DNA of 64,000 nucleotides from Agriterribacter humi (GCF_009192765.1 NZ_VOHQ01000003.1:372001-436000), one strand, 5' to 3'. Positions 44,734 through 55,839 are shown, counted from the first letter of the stretch. Program-made: numbers and translations. Notes: a model not told the origin generated them from the sequence alone.

Positions 44734-45423
44734 TTATGCATCATTATATACCTTGTATACAGGTTCCCGTAAAGAAAGTCCCTTATCGCTGCAGATAAAT
44801 TCAAGCACATCTGCAACCTGTTCGGATTTTACCCATTTGCTCCAGTCGGCATTGGGCATACTTTCACGGTTAGGTGCGGTATCAATGGTGCTGGGTACCA
44901 CAACAGAGGCGGTTACGTTTTTGCCTTTGGCTTCTGCATTCAGTATATTGGCTAAATTAAATAATAAAGATTTGGAAAGGGTATAGGCTACTGAATTTTT
45001 TGCATGTTCCGGTTGAATTACAGGTTTTGCACCTATGAAAATCAACCTTCCATAATCATTTTGCAACATGTGCTGAAACAACATGCGTGAAATATGGTAA
45101 GCCGTCTGAAAATTAAGAGTAAACATTTTTTTCAGATCATCACCTGTGGTATTTTCTATATTGCCCATGCCAAAACCACCGGCCAAAAATAAACCGGCTT
45201 CAATGCTGCCATATAAGCTGATCGCTTCTTTAATAAAAAGGAGGGAAGCACTTTCATCGGCCAGATCTAACTGGTGCAACTCAAAGTTCTTGTTGTCTTT
45301 TGCAAAACCCAATTCGCTTCCCGAACGGGCAACGGCAATTACCCGGTAATCATTCTCTATAAATTTTTTTACCGTAACGGCCCCCAAATTTCCATTTGCT
45401 CCTGTAATAATTATGGTTTTCAT
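44734..45423 (-). CDS. Short-chain dehydrogenase/reductase
   Basis: A 229-residue SDR oxidoreductase. It starts MKTIIITGANGNLGAVTVK with the glycine-rich NAD(P) loop; the frame to 45471 adds 16 unrelated residues. Later the cofactor and active-site elements AGLFLAGGFGMGNI, GRLIFIGAKPVIQPEHA and SVAYTLSKSLLFNLANIL are seen: the catalytic Tyr-x-x-x-Lys is YTLSK. Substrate unknown. It is downstream of sprA on the same strand, but a repeat intervenes. Confidence 0.88.
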   Translation of the reverse strand: MKTIIITGANGNLGAVTVKKFIENDYRVIAVARSGSELGFAKDNKNFELHQLDLADESASLLFIKEAISLYGSIEAGLFLAGGFGMGNIENTTGDDLKKMFTLNFQTAYHISRMLFQHMLQNDYGRLIFIGAKPVIQPEHAKNSVAYTLSKSLLFNLANILNAEAKGKNVTASVVVPSTIDTAPNRESMPNADWSKWVKSEQVADVLEFICSDKGLSLREPVYKVYNDA

Positions 45424-45471
45424 AATGTGAAATATACAAAAAAACCGGCTGCCGCCGAAGTCTGGGGACAT

Positions 45472-45510
45472 TTCAAATTTTAAATATCAAATATCAAATC
45501 TCAAATCCTG
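45472..45510. repeat. Short TCAAAT repeat against the sprA stop
   Basis: About four copies of an ATATCAAAT-like word lie between the SDR upstream region and the sprA stop codon (45511-45513), and the last copy ends directly at the stop. The word differs from the CAGGTT family, but the placement is the same. Confidence 0.45.
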
Positions 45511-48500
45511 TTATTGCGCCAGCGATATATTAACCTGTACGCCTGCCCTTGTAGTTACCATTGGCGCTGAGGAAGAAATATAAGGTATGGTTCTTTGCTG
45601 GTCGAAATAGAATTTTAGTTGTATACGATTGCTTAATACATAATCAATAGAAGGGTTTATAGTGATCACTTTTTGTCCCTGGGTAGCAAAAGCGTTGGCC
45701 TGGTCGAGCCGGCTGTTGGAAGTAATATTGTCCGTTACGCTAAAGTCTATGGTAAATTTCACATCGCTTTCGGCTCTTTTACTGGTCGTATCTGAGCTTT
45801 TATTGAACAGGTTAATGTTGAAAGGCAATGAGAAGCCGCGTATACGCCATGATGCGTTAAGATTGATGCCTGAAGAGCGCATTTCGCTTAGCTGGTAATC
45901 AATAAGACTTAAACTCAGGGTGCGGCTTTTAATATATTCAAATCTTACGGCTAACTGGTTGGTCAATGAAAAATCAATGCCCAGCAATGGGGCAAACTGC
46001 TCTTCTATAGTAATATTGGGCACTAAAAAGTAGGGAATGAAATTGTTGGACATGGTGTCCAGGAAAGAAGGGAAGCCCAGTCTCCACCTGTCCTGGAAAA
46101 GCAGGTTGGAATTAAATGCATTCATCCCGAGTGTGCTCTTGTAATCGTGACGAAGGGTAAAGCTGGTGAATATTTTATCTAAAGGTGCAATGCGGTTCAG
46201 TCCGCTATATTCAATATGCCAGTTCGGTTTTGGCAGGTACCCCGAAAACGGGTTGGAACGCACATTGGTTCCGCCTGTTTTTAACAGCGATACCTGGTTA
46301 GGATCTTTATTGGTATAAGCAGCAACAAAAGAAGGAATCAGCACATCCTGCGCATACCGGCTGTATCCGAGGTAATATCCATCAGACCCTTTTACCTGGC
46401 TGTATGGATTTTTAACGCCTAATCTTTCCGACATGATCAGCCTGTAGTCCTGGAATTTTTGGAAAGTTTCGCTGATAAGATTAGGGTCGGTTTTTTTGAA
46501 TAAGGTTTGAAATGCAATATAGCTGATGCTGAAACCGCCGCCTGCGTAGGGATTAAGATGCCCAAACTGCCCGTTCCCGATCGTATCTTTAAACAATTCG
46601 CTATATGTTCGGTTGAACGTTTTGCTCAGGCTAAGATCAATACGCAGGTCACGTACAGGCTCTAATTGAGCGGTGGCCGTAAACTGCTGATCAAAGGTTT
46701 GGCGTGTCAGATTATTCTGAAGACTGTCTCTTGATATCCACCCTTTTTGTGCTGCCCTGTCGAGCCAGGCACTATTGGGTTGGTTCCCCAAAATAAAACC
46801 CAGTCCCGGAGCCATGCTGCCCCAGTTTTGCCCCAGGTATTTTGTGCTGTCGGTATAGCCAGGAATAAATGAAGTAGCACCCTCACTGTAAGTAAAGTTA
46901 ATCCGTTTAACGGATGTGATGATTTTACCGATACCTTTTACAAAACCATTCAGTTCGGGTAATTCATTCGGGTCGCGTTTTTTTCCGGTATTGGAAGTGT
47001 CAGCTTTTTGATTGCCTGCTGCCGGTGGTGGTTTGGGAGCGTTATCGCCCTGTTGCTCTAATGCCCTCAATATCCTGAATTTGCCATACAGCCTGTTAAA
47101 ATCAAGATCAACCGTAGCGGATTTTGCATTGCTGTTTTGTATGGTATTGCCGAGGTTAATGGCTAACCGCGATGCGCCTATCCAGCTATAGGTTGTTTTA
47201 TATGCAAGGTTTGCGTTTGTCCAGTCTAATAGTGGCAATTTGGAAGTGGGTAATGAATAGGTAAGGTCAGTTCTTTGATTATACAATACATTTCTTCCTC
47301 CTTTAAACAAATTTTTGAATACGGTATCTTTTTTGGCTTTATTATCCAGTCTGCCGGCAGGCTCATCTATCCTGGCATTATTCATTGCTTCAAAATCGAA
47401 ATTCAGAGAGCGGCTGATATCCCAGCGATAATTATAATGCCTGTCGAAAGTAAAAAACTTGTCGTAGGTTTCCGGTATTTTAAAGGGGCTGGGAGCGGTG
47501 CCGGGAACGTATACTTCACGTGGCCGCAAGGCCCCAAACTGCCGGTTCACATCCCAACGTATACCAATAAGCGAAGGAGTGAAATTGAGATTAAAATCAC
47601 GGACCATAGCAAGCCATGCCGATTTACTTTTGAACATATTTTTGAATGGCTCCCACGATTTTACCTGGCCGGTGTAATTGTATCCTATACCCGCTTTATA
47701 TTTTTTTATCTCATTGTTTTCAACCAGCGGATTGTGCTGTTTGATGGAAGTATAGGAGTAGCTGAGATCGAAATTGGAAATACTCCAGATCCTTTGCCGT
47801 TTACCTTCGGGCAGCACCTTCCGCACATTGGTGAAATTGACTGTTTTAATAGTGGTGATATCAATGGCTGCATTTCTTATAGAATCTTTTAAATTACCCT
47901 GTGCCGCCCCCAGCTTGTCTTTCAGTTTGATATCCATATCATAAGGGTCGTATTCCGGTGTGCTTATGGTTTGGGATACACTGGCGTAAAAAGGAATTTC
48001 TATTCCTGCGCCCCGGGGTAATAATTTGCCCAGCTCAAGGTTGGCAGCAGCATCAAACTGAACAAAATTATCTCTTGCCCTTTCGTTTACTCTTTGCTCC
48101 AGAGCCCCAAAGCCAACGCTATGCGTGTTGCCCGAAAAGGTAAGGGTACCCAAATCAGCAAGTGCAAGATCAACCCTGCCCAATGCGGCCCATCCTCCTT
48201 TTTCATCAATTTGTGAAAGCCGCAATTCATTTATCCATACTTCGGTACAAATGGGTGATCCTGTGCCATCGCCTGGATTTTCAATACCTACCAGAAATCC
48301 TTTTACCTCACCAAAGTTGGGATTACCGATTACTGAATACGTACGGTTATCAACGGTTGTGCGGTAAATGGCATTGGGATTAACCAATTGGAGGTTTCTT
48401 TCTGCCTTTAGTTGTTCTAATATTCCGAGATCAAAATCAAGATTGTTTTCTTCCGGCCATATATCTGTATCGGCAGTAGCACCGGAAGGAGTAATTTTCA

Positions 48501-51500
48501 GTGGTATTTTTATTTCATAAAAGTTATTGATGAAATCATTGCCAATTCTTATTACGGCATTAATTCTTCCGTCTGCCAGTGCTGGCTGGCCATTTACACT
48601 TTCTGCATGAACGAACATCATCAACCTGCGAAACTGCCTGATGTCTAAGTTCAGGGTTTTAAACACACTTCTTGATTCACCATTAGGCAGATTACAGATC
48701 TGCATGTTCATGGATTGCTCATTCTGCAAAATATTAATGCCGCCATTACTGAGCGACTGTACTCTTTCAATACCCGGGGGCATGCGATAGGGAATGGGCT
48801 GACGCCGGTCGTTTTCTTCGATATTTACTGCACCTACATTAAAGTTTACCGGGTCGGATGCATCAATGGGCTTGTAAACGCCTGCCGTATCTAATTCGTA
48901 AGTAAATTTCCTCCATTGATTCCTTACCAGTTCCAGTTTGGCAAAACGCAGTACGGTAGAGTCTTCGAAACCGGTAAGGAACATCCTGATGAATTGTATG
49001 GATTTAAAATCCGGGATGTTTCCTATTTTTTTATCGTATGCATTGATGGGAACACGAAACTGGTACCATATCTGGTTTTCTTTGTTTCCGTTCGCCAACT
49101 GAACAGCTACTTCTTTTTTATCTATGATAAAATTATTACCGATCTGCATTTCAGGATCGTTTGTAGGCTTAATTGCTATACGGTACTGAAAATATTCTTC
49201 ATTTTCATTGAGCGTATTATCCTTATTAAGGTCTTCGGCATCGGGATACATGGTGGCTGCAGAGGAAAATTCTGAGCTTCCCGATGATACGGGAGAATTG
49301 CCCTGTGGCCCGTTGAAATTCTTATAACGGCCAAGGATACCTGTATTGGATTGGTCGTATGCGCCATCCCGGTAGTACCTGAAATTATCTGAAGAGGGAT
49401 CATTGAGCGCCTGCTGGTATGCCTGTGAACCGGCGCCAACAGTGCTTTGTAATCCCTGCAGGTATTGCTGATGCAATGTTTGTTCATCCTCATCCCTGTT
49501 ACCATCATAACCCACATCCTGGTAAGGCCTGTCATCGGGTTCGTTACTAAACGCCTGGGTAACCTGTATGGGATTAACAGGAACGGTACCCCAGATAGAA
49601 TTCTCCGTTTGGGCAGGAATTTTGGGCGTGGGAAGTCCATTTTCATAAGCTCTCTTGCCATCCTTCAAAATATCTTCCGACACATTGCCTAAATTAAAAT
49701 ACAGTTGTCCGCCGGTATTATTGGTGTTTTTTATAAAAGGATCCAGGATCCAGAATTCTATGAACTCTACATTATTGGTTTCAAAATCTGTCTGGTCAAT
49801 AGAACGCATCATGCCACCCCACCTTTTTAACGGATTATTCAATCTTCCGGTACCATCTATTCCGGTAGCATCGTAGTTATAAGGACCTCTTTCTTTTGGA
49901 TAATATGCAAGGTCAAACGTTACCAATTGATTTAACCCAAAATCCGGTGTTCGTAAGGGGAATATTTCTGATTGTGAAACAGCACGTACGCGCGGATCAG
50001 AAAGTTCCTCTATGTTGTTTTGCAGCGGGTTATTGGCGTTCCTTCTTTCCTGCAGCACCGGTTCAATATTATACCAGGCCAATTTTGCCCTGTTTTTGCC
50101 ATAATCATAATTATTGTAAACGCCCGCTTCGGGAAAAAGAACATTACCATCTTTATCGGTGGCGCCTAAGGGTGTACTGGCCAAAGCCCAGCTTATAAGC
50201 GGGAAACGTAAATCAATACTGGCCCTTGTTCCTTCAAAATCATCAATATAAATCAATCCATTTTTACCTTTGCCGATTTGGGGTGCATGTCCGGGAATAA
50301 TTTTTGCCGCTTCGCCAAAAGCTGTAAGGGTAGACACGCCTTCTGGGGTATAAAAAGGAAGCTTGTCTAACAGCCTGTTCAGTCGCGGCACTTCATTGCG
50401 GTAGCTGAAATCCATACCAAGCATGGTATTGCGTATGGGATCTTCACCATAACTCATTTTGGTAAAATAGGGTCTTTCGCTTAGCCTTACTGCAGTGGCG
50501 CCAATAGTAAGATTTTTGTTTGCCAGGTAATCCAAACGAAGTCCCATATAATTGCGCTGCTGCATACCAAAGGCTGCCTGGTTTTCGAATTGTACATCTA
50601 CGGGTATGCCCGAACTGAGAATGGCCTGGTTAAGTATTTTAACTGTGCCCAAACTATAATTTACCTCATAGTCGGCGCCTTCCTGCAATTCACGTCCCCC
50701 GGCGGTAACAGTTACAGAACCCTGGGGTACATTAAAAGCATTCAGGGATATTTCGGATTGTCCAAGTGAAGAAGCCTTTGCCATTCCTTTCATTACAAAG
50801 CGGTTAAGATTGGCATAAGTTTGGGCGATGGCTTTAATGGTATCGTATAGCGGAAGGTAAAGATATTTTTGTTGCAGGGCCGGATCACTAAACGCAAAGG
50901 CGAGGTCGCGGCCAAAGGGCTCCAGTACGGGAAATACGATCTGGGCCTTGTCGGACATAACCGTATAGCCTTCCATAAAGTCAAAAACGCCATCCGGCTG
51001 AGGATCGTTTTGGTTATTCAGCCGGTCAAGATTCAGCAAAGTAAGTAAAGGCACACCTGCCTGGTTGCCTTCCGGCAAATATCTTTTTTGTCCTCCTCCG
51101 GGTTCATCATACAAAACATTTAACTGGAAGTCAGTACGGTCTAATGAGGAGAGATAATCCCCGTTATCACTTTTGAGTGTATAAATGTTTTTCATCATCA
51201 GGTCCCATATGGGTAGTTGGGTGCGGGCTGATGTGGCTTTTAATAATTTCAGGAACAGCACTTTCTGAACGCCGGAGGCAGAATCAACCGGGATATCCTG
51301 TGAAAACTCGCCTACCTGGTATACCCGGCCGTTATAGGAATATTGAAAGGCTACTGCCAGAACTTCGTTGGGTTGCAGCGCCCCGTTTAGTGACAAGTAC
51401 CCTAATTGCGGGTTAAAAATATATTGGCTTGAATCAAGTTTCCGGGCAAAGGTCTTTTCAAAATCCTGTACCTGACGCAAACCCATCCCGGTAAGGTTGC

Positions 51501-52755
51501 CCACTACCAAAGAAGGGTTCCTGTTGGCCTGGTTTCCGGTAATCTGGCGATAGAGGTTGTTGGCATCGTTTCCGGGCAGCTCAAGATCATTCCCTGATCC
51601 ACCCCAGGGGCCATAGGGATTGGGTTCGCCAATATCCATCAAACCAACAATATCCCTTGTATCGGTAGTGGTGCCCATCCTGTTGGTTACCCAAACTTCC
51701 AGCCGCATTACCTGTACCTGCGAGCTTATTACCGGTATGGTTTTCATGGCATCGTTATACTTTTTGTTAAAGTACTGCGCCAATAAAAAGTGCCGGTTCT
51801 CATCATAATCATCACCCCTGACTGTAATTTGCGATGTAGATGCACCGCCCTGTAAAGCTCTTGATTGTCTTTGTGACTTTTGAGTGGCAAATACGCCGGT
51901 TACCCAAAGTTTGCCAAACTGCAATTGTGTTTTTATCCCAAAAAGTGATTGTGCACCAGGTATTAAAGTGCCTTTTGATGCAAAACTGGTATTGCCCAGT
52001 TCAATTTTTTTAATGATTTCGTCTGTAGTGCCGGTATATTCTAATTTCAACTGGTTTTCCCAATCGAAAGTGGATTGTGTGTTATAGGAAATGGGAAGCT
52101 TTACTTTACTGCCAATATTGGCGATCACATTAAGATTTGCCGCCATGTCGAAATCGAAGCCCCCGTTTTTTCTGGCTCTTTCGGGCAAGGTGGGGTTTTT
52201 AATGTTTTGTCCCTGGTAACCAGCAGTTATGGTTACATTACCCTGGGGGCGAATATCAATTTTACCATTTCCAAACAAGCGGTTAAACAGATCATCGGTA
52301 GCGGTAAGCTTAGGGCGGAGGAGGCTTCTGTTCAATAAACTGATCGTATTGGCACGCTGCCTGAAATAATCATTTTCCTGCTTTCTTGCCTGTATCCTGG
52401 TAAATTCTTCAAAAGTGAGGGATGTGGGTTTCCGGTAATACTTGTTGCCTATTTTTTCAATGATATAATATTTCTTTTCCTTAGGATCGTAAATCACCGA
52501 ATCGGTAATGTTGGCCGGGTCTTTAAGATCAAAGCCACGAAGCCGTGATGAAGTAAGCTGATCGCCCCGCCTGTCTGATATGGGATATTTTAATGAATCC
52601 CGGAATGGCAGTGAATCTGGGGGCAAGGGTATAGTATCTTTAAGCTGGTATGTATTACCAGCATGCACAGGGGTGGCATATGCCCCGGCGCCAAACATTA
52701 ATACTGCAGCAGCACATACTATTATACGTAGTATGTTCCAATTTCGTAAAGCCAA
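45511..52755 (-). CDS. sprA: Cell surface protein SprA, T9SS outer-membrane translocon
   Basis: A 2414-residue protein with an N-terminal signal peptide (ILRIIVCAAAVLMFGAGAYA). It has the SprA pattern: RPQGNVTITAGYQGQNIKNP near 170, YNTQSTFDWENQLKLEYTGTTDEIIKKIELGN, GQSEISLNAFNVPQGSVTVTAGGRELQEGADY, YIDDFEGTRASIDLR near 860, and beta-rich C-terminus ending VTTRAGVQVNISLAQ. SprA forms the very large single-chain beta-barrel pore through which folded T9SS cargo crosses the outer membrane. It follows ruvA by 33 bases on the same strand, an association I recall from other Bacteroidota. Confidence 0.95.
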   Translation of the reverse strand: MALRNWNILRIIVCAAAVLMFGAGAYATPVHAGNTYQLKDTIPLPPDSLPFRDSLKYPISDRRGDQLTSSRLRGFDLKDPANITDSVIYDPKEKKYYIIEKIGNKYYRKPTSLTFEEFTRIQARKQENDYFRQRANTISLLNRSLLRPKLTATDDLFNRLFGNGKIDIRPQGNVTITAGYQGQNIKNPTLPERARKNGGFDFDMAANLNVIANIGSKVKLPISYNTQSTFDWENQLKLEYTGTTDEIIKKIELGNTSFASKGTLIPGAQSLFGIKTQLQFGKLWVTGVFATQKSQRQSRALQGGASTSQITVRGDDYDENRHFLLAQYFNKKYNDAMKTIPVISSQVQVMRLEVWVTNRMGTTTDTRDIVGLMDIGEPNPYGPWGGSGNDLELPGNDANNLYRQITGNQANRNPSLVVGNLTGMGLRQVQDFEKTFARKLDSSQYIFNPQLGYLSLNGALQPNEVLAVAFQYSYNGRVYQVGEFSQDIPVDSASGVQKVLFLKLLKATSARTQLPIWDLMMKNIYTLKSDNGDYLSSLDRTDFQLNVLYDEPGGGQKRYLPEGNQAGVPLLTLLNLDRLNNQNDPQPDGVFDFMEGYTVMSDKAQIVFPVLEPFGRDLAFAFSDPALQQKYLYLPLYDTIKAIAQTYANLNRFVMKGMAKASSLGQSEISLNAFNVPQGSVTVTAGGRELQEGADYEVNYSLGTVKILNQAILSSGIPVDVQFENQAAFGMQQRNYMGLRLDYLANKNLTIGATAVRLSERPYFTKMSYGEDPIRNTMLGMDFSYRNEVPRLNRLLDKLPFYTPEGVSTLTAFGEAAKIIPGHAPQIGKGKNGLIYIDDFEGTRASIDLRFPLISWALASTPLGATDKDGNVLFPEAGVYNNYDYGKNRAKLAWYNIEPVLQERRNANNPLQNNIEELSDPRVRAVSQSEIFPLRTPDFGLNQLVTFDLAYYPKERGPYNYDATGIDGTGRLNNPLKRWGGMMRSIDQTDFETNNVEFIEFWILDPFIKNTNNTGGQLYFNLGNVSEDILKDGKRAYENGLPTPKIPAQTENSIWGTVPVNPIQVTQAFSNEPDDRPYQDVGYDGNRDEDEQTLHQQYLQGLQSTVGAGSQAYQQALNDPSSDNFRYYRDGAYDQSNTGILGRYKNFNGPQGNSPVSSGSSEFSSAATMYPDAEDLNKDNTLNENEEYFQYRIAIKPTNDPEMQIGNNFIIDKKEVAVQLANGNKENQIWYQFRVPINAYDKKIGNIPDFKSIQFIRMFLTGFEDSTVLRFAKLELVRNQWRKFTYELDTAGVYKPIDASDPVNFNVGAVNIEENDRRQPIPYRMPPGIERVQSLSNGGINILQNEQSMNMQICNLPNGESRSVFKTLNLDIRQFRRLMMFVHAESVNGQPALADGRINAVIRIGNDFINNFYEIKIPLKITPSGATADTDIWPEENNLDFDLGILEQLKAERNLQLVNPNAIYRTTVDNRTYSVIGNPNFGEVKGFLVGIENPGDGTGSPICTEVWINELRLSQIDEKGGWAALGRVDLALADLGTLTFSGNTHSVGFGALEQRVNERARDNFVQFDAAANLELGKLLPRGAGIEIPFYASVSQTISTPEYDPYDMDIKLKDKLGAAQGNLKDSIRNAAIDITTIKTVNFTNVRKVLPEGKRQRIWSISNFDLSYSYTSIKQHNPLVENNEIKKYKAGIGYNYTGQVKSWEPFKNMFKSKSAWLAMVRDFNLNFTPSLIGIRWDVNRQFGALRPREVYVPGTAPSPFKIPETYDKFFTFDRHYNYRWDISRSLNFDFEAMNNARIDEPAGRLDNKAKKDTVFKNLFKGGRNVLYNQRTDLTYSLPTSKLPLLDWTNANLAYKTTYSWIGASRLAINLGNTIQNSNAKSATVDLDFNRLYGKFRILRALEQQGDNAPKPPPAAGNQKADTSNTGKKRDPNELPELNGFVKGIGKIITSVKRINFTYSEGATSFIPGYTDSTKYLGQNWGSMAPGLGFILGNQPNSAWLDRAAQKGWISRDSLQNNLTRQTFDQQFTATAQLEPVRDLRIDLSLSKTFNRTYSELFKDTIGNGQFGHLNPYAGGGFSISYIAFQTLFKKTDPNLISETFQKFQDYRLIMSERLGVKNPYSQVKGSDGYYLGYSRYAQDVLIPSFVAAYTNKDPNQVSLLKTGGTNVRSNPFSGYLPKPNWHIEYSGLNRIAPLDKIFTSFTLRHDYKSTLGMNAFNSNLLFQDRWRLGFPSFLDTMSNNFIPYFLVPNITIEEQFAPLLGIDFSLTNQLAVRFEYIKSRTLSLSLIDYQLSEMRSSGINLNASWRIRGFSLPFNINLFNKSSDTTSKRAESDVKFTIDFSVTDNITSNSRLDQANAFATQGQKVITINPSIDYVLSNRIQLKFYFDQQRTIPYISSSAPMVTTRAGVQVNISLAQ

Positions 52756-52788
52756 TTTTCCCTTCTTGTTTAGTAGGTAAATTTTTTC

Positions 52789-53373
52789 TCAAATAAGCTG
52801 TAATGCTTTTTTAATTAATGTTTCCAGATTTTCGGTAGAGGGGGCGGATGCGGCGGCTTTTTTAACTGCATTTTCTGCCATATTGCGTACAATGCCCAAT
52901 GCCACCAGGGCATTTAACGCATCCTGCTCCAAAGTATTGTTTATGAGCGCAGAACCCGTGGTTTCAAAACTGGTTTTGCCCATTTTATCTCTCAGTTCAA
53001 GTACGATCCTTTCTGCTGATTTTTTGCCTATTCCTTTTATTTTTTCCAAACGTGTGGTATCTCCTTTTACAATAGCCTGCGCCAGTTCATCGGGCTGCAT
53101 GGCCGAAAGCATCATCCTGGCTGTAGAAGTGCCCACCCCATTCACACTGATTAACTGGGTAAATATATTTTTTTCAGCCATGTCAAAAAATCCATACAGA
53201 GTATGCCCGTCTTCCTTGATATGCAGCCAGGTGTACAGGGAACCTTTTTCGAGCGATTGTATTTTTGAATAGGTATTAAGGCTTACCTGCACTTCATAAC
53301 CCACTCCATTAACATCTACATGCACTACCGCAGGAGACTTATATACAAACTTACCTGTTACAAAAGCTATCAT
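52789..53373 (-). CDS. ruvA: Holliday junction branch migration protein RuvA
   Basis: A 194-residue subunit that binds Holliday junctions and loads RuvB. It begins MIAFVTGKFVYKSPAVVHVDVNGVGYEV (OB domain), then TWLHIKEDGHTLYGF and two helix-hairpin-helix motifs (LISVNGVGTSTARMML, KIKGIGKKSAERIVLEL). The C-terminal domain (DALNALVALGI...) contacts RuvB. Normal length. Upstream and in line with sprA. Confidence 0.95.
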   Translation of the reverse strand: MIAFVTGKFVYKSPAVVHVDVNGVGYEVQVSLNTYSKIQSLEKGSLYTWLHIKEDGHTLYGFFDMAEKNIFTQLISVNGVGTSTARMMLSAMQPDELAQAIVKGDTTRLEKIKGIGKKSAERIVLELRDKMGKTSFETTGSALINNTLEQDALNALVALGIVRNMAENAVKKAAASAPSTENLETLIKKALQLI

Positions 53374-53696
53374 CTCTTATTTAAAGAGGGCAAAGATAAC
53401 GGATTGTGTTTGCAGAAAAAGAGCTATTTCATATTTGTTGTTTCGATAAAACAATGCATAAAAGCGTTTTTTTTTAAAAATCAGTGTGTCTGTTGTACCC
53501 TGTTCAATTTTTAAGCCGGAATTTTGAGAAAGAGTATTGTTCGTGTTTTTAGTGGCACAGAAATGATAAGATGTTTAAAAAACACTTTAAGACTGGTTGA
53601 TACTTAAAATATAATTTAACCAGAAAAGCAGTACCCTAAGATTTGGTTTATCACTATAATTGTATTTTCGTGCCCAATTTTGAAATACAAGTGAAT

Positions 53697-54689
53697 ATGA
53701 GTTCAAAAATTACTGCCGCTATTACTGCTGTTGGTGGTTATGTGCCTGAATATCGCCTGACCAATGCTGAACTGGAAAAAATGGTAGACACCAATGACGA
53801 GTGGATACGTACACGCACAGGAATAACGGAAAGAAGGATATTGAAGGGCAAAGATCTAGGTACATCTGATATGGTAGTGCCGGCAGTGCAGGAAATTTTA
53901 GACAAAAGAAAAATAAGCGCTGAAGAAATAGATTGTTTAATTGTTGGAACTGTTACACCTGATACTATATTTCCTTCTACTGCAAATATTGCCTGTTATA
54001 AACTGGGTGCTGTAAATGCATGGGGATTTGACCTGGCGGCTGCCTGTTCAGGATTTTTATATGCTTTAACTACCGGAGCGGCCTTAATAGAAAGCGGACG
54101 TTACAAAAAAGTTATAGTAGCCGGAGGAGACAAAATGAGCGCCATAGTTGACTATAGTGACCGTACTACGTGCATTATTTTTGGTGATGGTGCAGGCGCT
54201 GTTTTACTGGAGCCCAATACGGAAGGATATGGTGTGCTGGATAGTATTTTAAGAAGCGATGGCGCAGGCGGGCATCACCTGCATATGAAAGCAGGAGGTT
54301 CTCTTAAGCCCGCATCCATAGAAACGGTTACCAATAAAGAGCATTATATATACCAGGAAGGGCAACCTGTGTTTAAGCATGCCGTAAGGGATATGGCGGA
54401 TGTAAGCTATGAATTAATGCAGCGTAACCAGTTGGGCGCCGACGATATAGCCTGGCTGGTTCCGCACCAGGCCAATAAGCGTATTATTGATGCCACAGCC
54501 AACCGCATGGGACTGCCGCATGAAAAGGTGATGCTCAATATTCAAAAGTTCGGCAATACAACCGCAGGTACTATTCCGCTTTGTTTATGGGAATGGCAGG
54601 ATCAGTTGAAAAAAGGAGACAAGATTGTACTGGCTGCTTTTGGCGGAGGGTTTACCTGGGGATCTACATTGATTAAATGGGGATGTTAA
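53697..54689 (+). CDS. fabH: 3-oxoacyl-ACP synthase III
   Basis: A 330-residue thiolase-fold enzyme that starts fatty acid synthesis by condensing acetyl-CoA with malonyl-ACP. Motifs: [16 protein letters not shown] near residue 35, the catalytic Cys in [17 protein letters not shown] near 115, the active-site His in [13 protein letters not shown] near 255, and Asn in [11 protein letters not shown] near 285. The start [10 protein letters not shown] at 53697 follows family practice. It is convergent with plsX, while in many genomes fabH follows plsX in the same direction. Confidence 0.94.
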   Translation: MSSKITAAITAVGGYVPEYRLTNAELEKMVDTNDEWIRTRTGITERRILKGKDLGTSDMVVPAVQEILDKRKISAEEIDCLIVGTVTPDTIFPSTANIACYKLGAVNAWGFDLAAACSGFLYALTTGAALIESGRYKKVIVAGGDKMSAIVDYSDRTTCIIFGDGAGAVLLEPNTEGYGVLDSILRSDGAGGHHLHMKAGGSLKPASIETVTNKEHYIYQEGQPVFKHAVRDMADVSYELMQRNQLGADDIAWLVPHQANKRIIDATANRMGLPHEKVMLNIQKFGNTTAGTIPLCLWEWQDQLKKGDKIVLAAFGGGFTWGSTLIKWGC

Positions 54690-54798
54690 ATCATTTATGG
54701 GTTGTCGTTTATAGTTTATTGTTAGGTGCATGCGGGCTATAGAATATTTCCGGTAACCTCACCCGTACTTATTGCCGCAGTAACCTGGCCGAAATCCA
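54690..54798. repeat. Repeat words after the fabH stop
   Basis: Starting directly after the fabH stop codon, ATCATTTATGGGTTGTC and GTTTATAGTTTATTG (about 54690-54725) resemble words at 44658-44692. The rest of the 109-base gap up to the plsX stop also contains inverse GGTAACCTCACCC and GTAACCTGG words. Confidence 0.5.
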
Positions 54799-55743
54799 TT
54801 ATTGTGATTTGAAGCTCTTCTTAATTTTTTCAATAAGGTCTATTTCAATAATTTTTTGAGCCATCAGGATCATGTTCTTAAAAGATGGCCCATGTGAAAT
54901 GCCATGGCCTATGATCACTGGTTTATTAACGCCCAGAACCGGAACGCCGCCATATTGCTCAAATTCGAAACGATCGAAATAGGCATCATGGATATTGCGG
55001 CGTTTTACTATATCGTAAACACTCTCTGCCATTTTAAGCATTACATTACCCGTAAATCCTTCACAAACTATTACATCTGCTTTGTCTAAAAAGATGTCAC
55101 GTCCTTCAACATTACCAATAAAATGGATTAAAGCGTTTTCCTTAAGCAGTGGGTAAGTGGCTTGTGCCAGCAGGTTCCCTTTCCCTTCTTCTTCACCAAT
55201 ATTCAGCAATCCTACTCTCGGATTTTCAATATTCCATACATGCTGTACAAATAAGGAGCCCAGGATGGCAAATTGGGCAAGATTCTCGGGTTTACAGTCA
55301 GCATTAATCCCTGCGTCTAATAAAAGTCCAAGCTTACCATTTTCCCGGGGCATATATGCACCTATAGTTGGACGGCTTACACCTTCTATTGGTTTGATGC
55401 TGTATAATGCCCCAACCAGCATAGCCCCGGTATTACCCGCACTAATAACAGCATCTGCTTTTCCGGAGGCTAATAAATGAAAACCAATGGCAATAGAAGA
55501 TTGTTGTTTTTCTTTAAGCGCTTTTGTGGGATGTTCGTGCATGCCAATTACCTGTGCTGCATGAACAATTGTAAAATCGCCTGACTTTAGCGGGTATTGC
55601 TGCAAAAGCGCTTGCAATTGAATTTCATCTCCTATTAAAAGAAGATGGGCGGGAACTGGTGCTTCCGATAAGTATGCCGATGCTCCTTTAATAGCTTCAA
55701 GAGGGGCGAAGTCGCCACCCATCATATCTAAGGCGATGTTCAT
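54799..55743 (-). CDS. plsX: Phosphate acyltransferase PlsX
   Basis: A 314-residue enzyme making acyl-phosphate from acyl-ACP for phospholipid synthesis. It begins MNIALDMMGGDFAPLEAIKGA, the family start (the longer frame to 55776 is rejected). It continues with VISAGNTGAMLVGALYSI near 95, LGLLDAGINADCKPENLAQF-like LLLDAGINADCKPENL near 145 and VCEGFTGNVMLKMAESV near 225. It follows rpmF by 96 bases in the yceD-rpmF-plsX operon. Confidence 0.95.
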   Translation of the reverse strand: MNIALDMMGGDFAPLEAIKGASAYLSEAPVPAHLLLIGDEIQLQALLQQYPLKSGDFTIVHAAQVIGMHEHPTKALKEKQQSSIAIGFHLLASGKADAVISAGNTGAMLVGALYSIKPIEGVSRPTIGAYMPRENGKLGLLLDAGINADCKPENLAQFAILGSLFVQHVWNIENPRVGLLNIGEEEGKGNLLAQATYPLLKENALIHFIGNVEGRDIFLDKADVIVCEGFTGNVMLKMAESVYDIVKRRNIHDAYFDRFEFEQYGGVPVLGVNKPVIIGHGISHGPSFKNMILMAQKIIEIDLIEKIKKSFKSQ

Positions 55744-55839
55744 GCAGCAAATTTGGGGAAAATCTGAAAAATACAAATCCCAAATCCAAATAATATTATT
55801 TATCCGGAATTGGGAACCATATCAAAAAAGTAAAAAATA

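Noticed and set aside
47275-47892. Plus-strand open frame of 205 codons inside sprA
   Set aside because: It lies opposite the SprA coding sequence and shows no recognisable domain.
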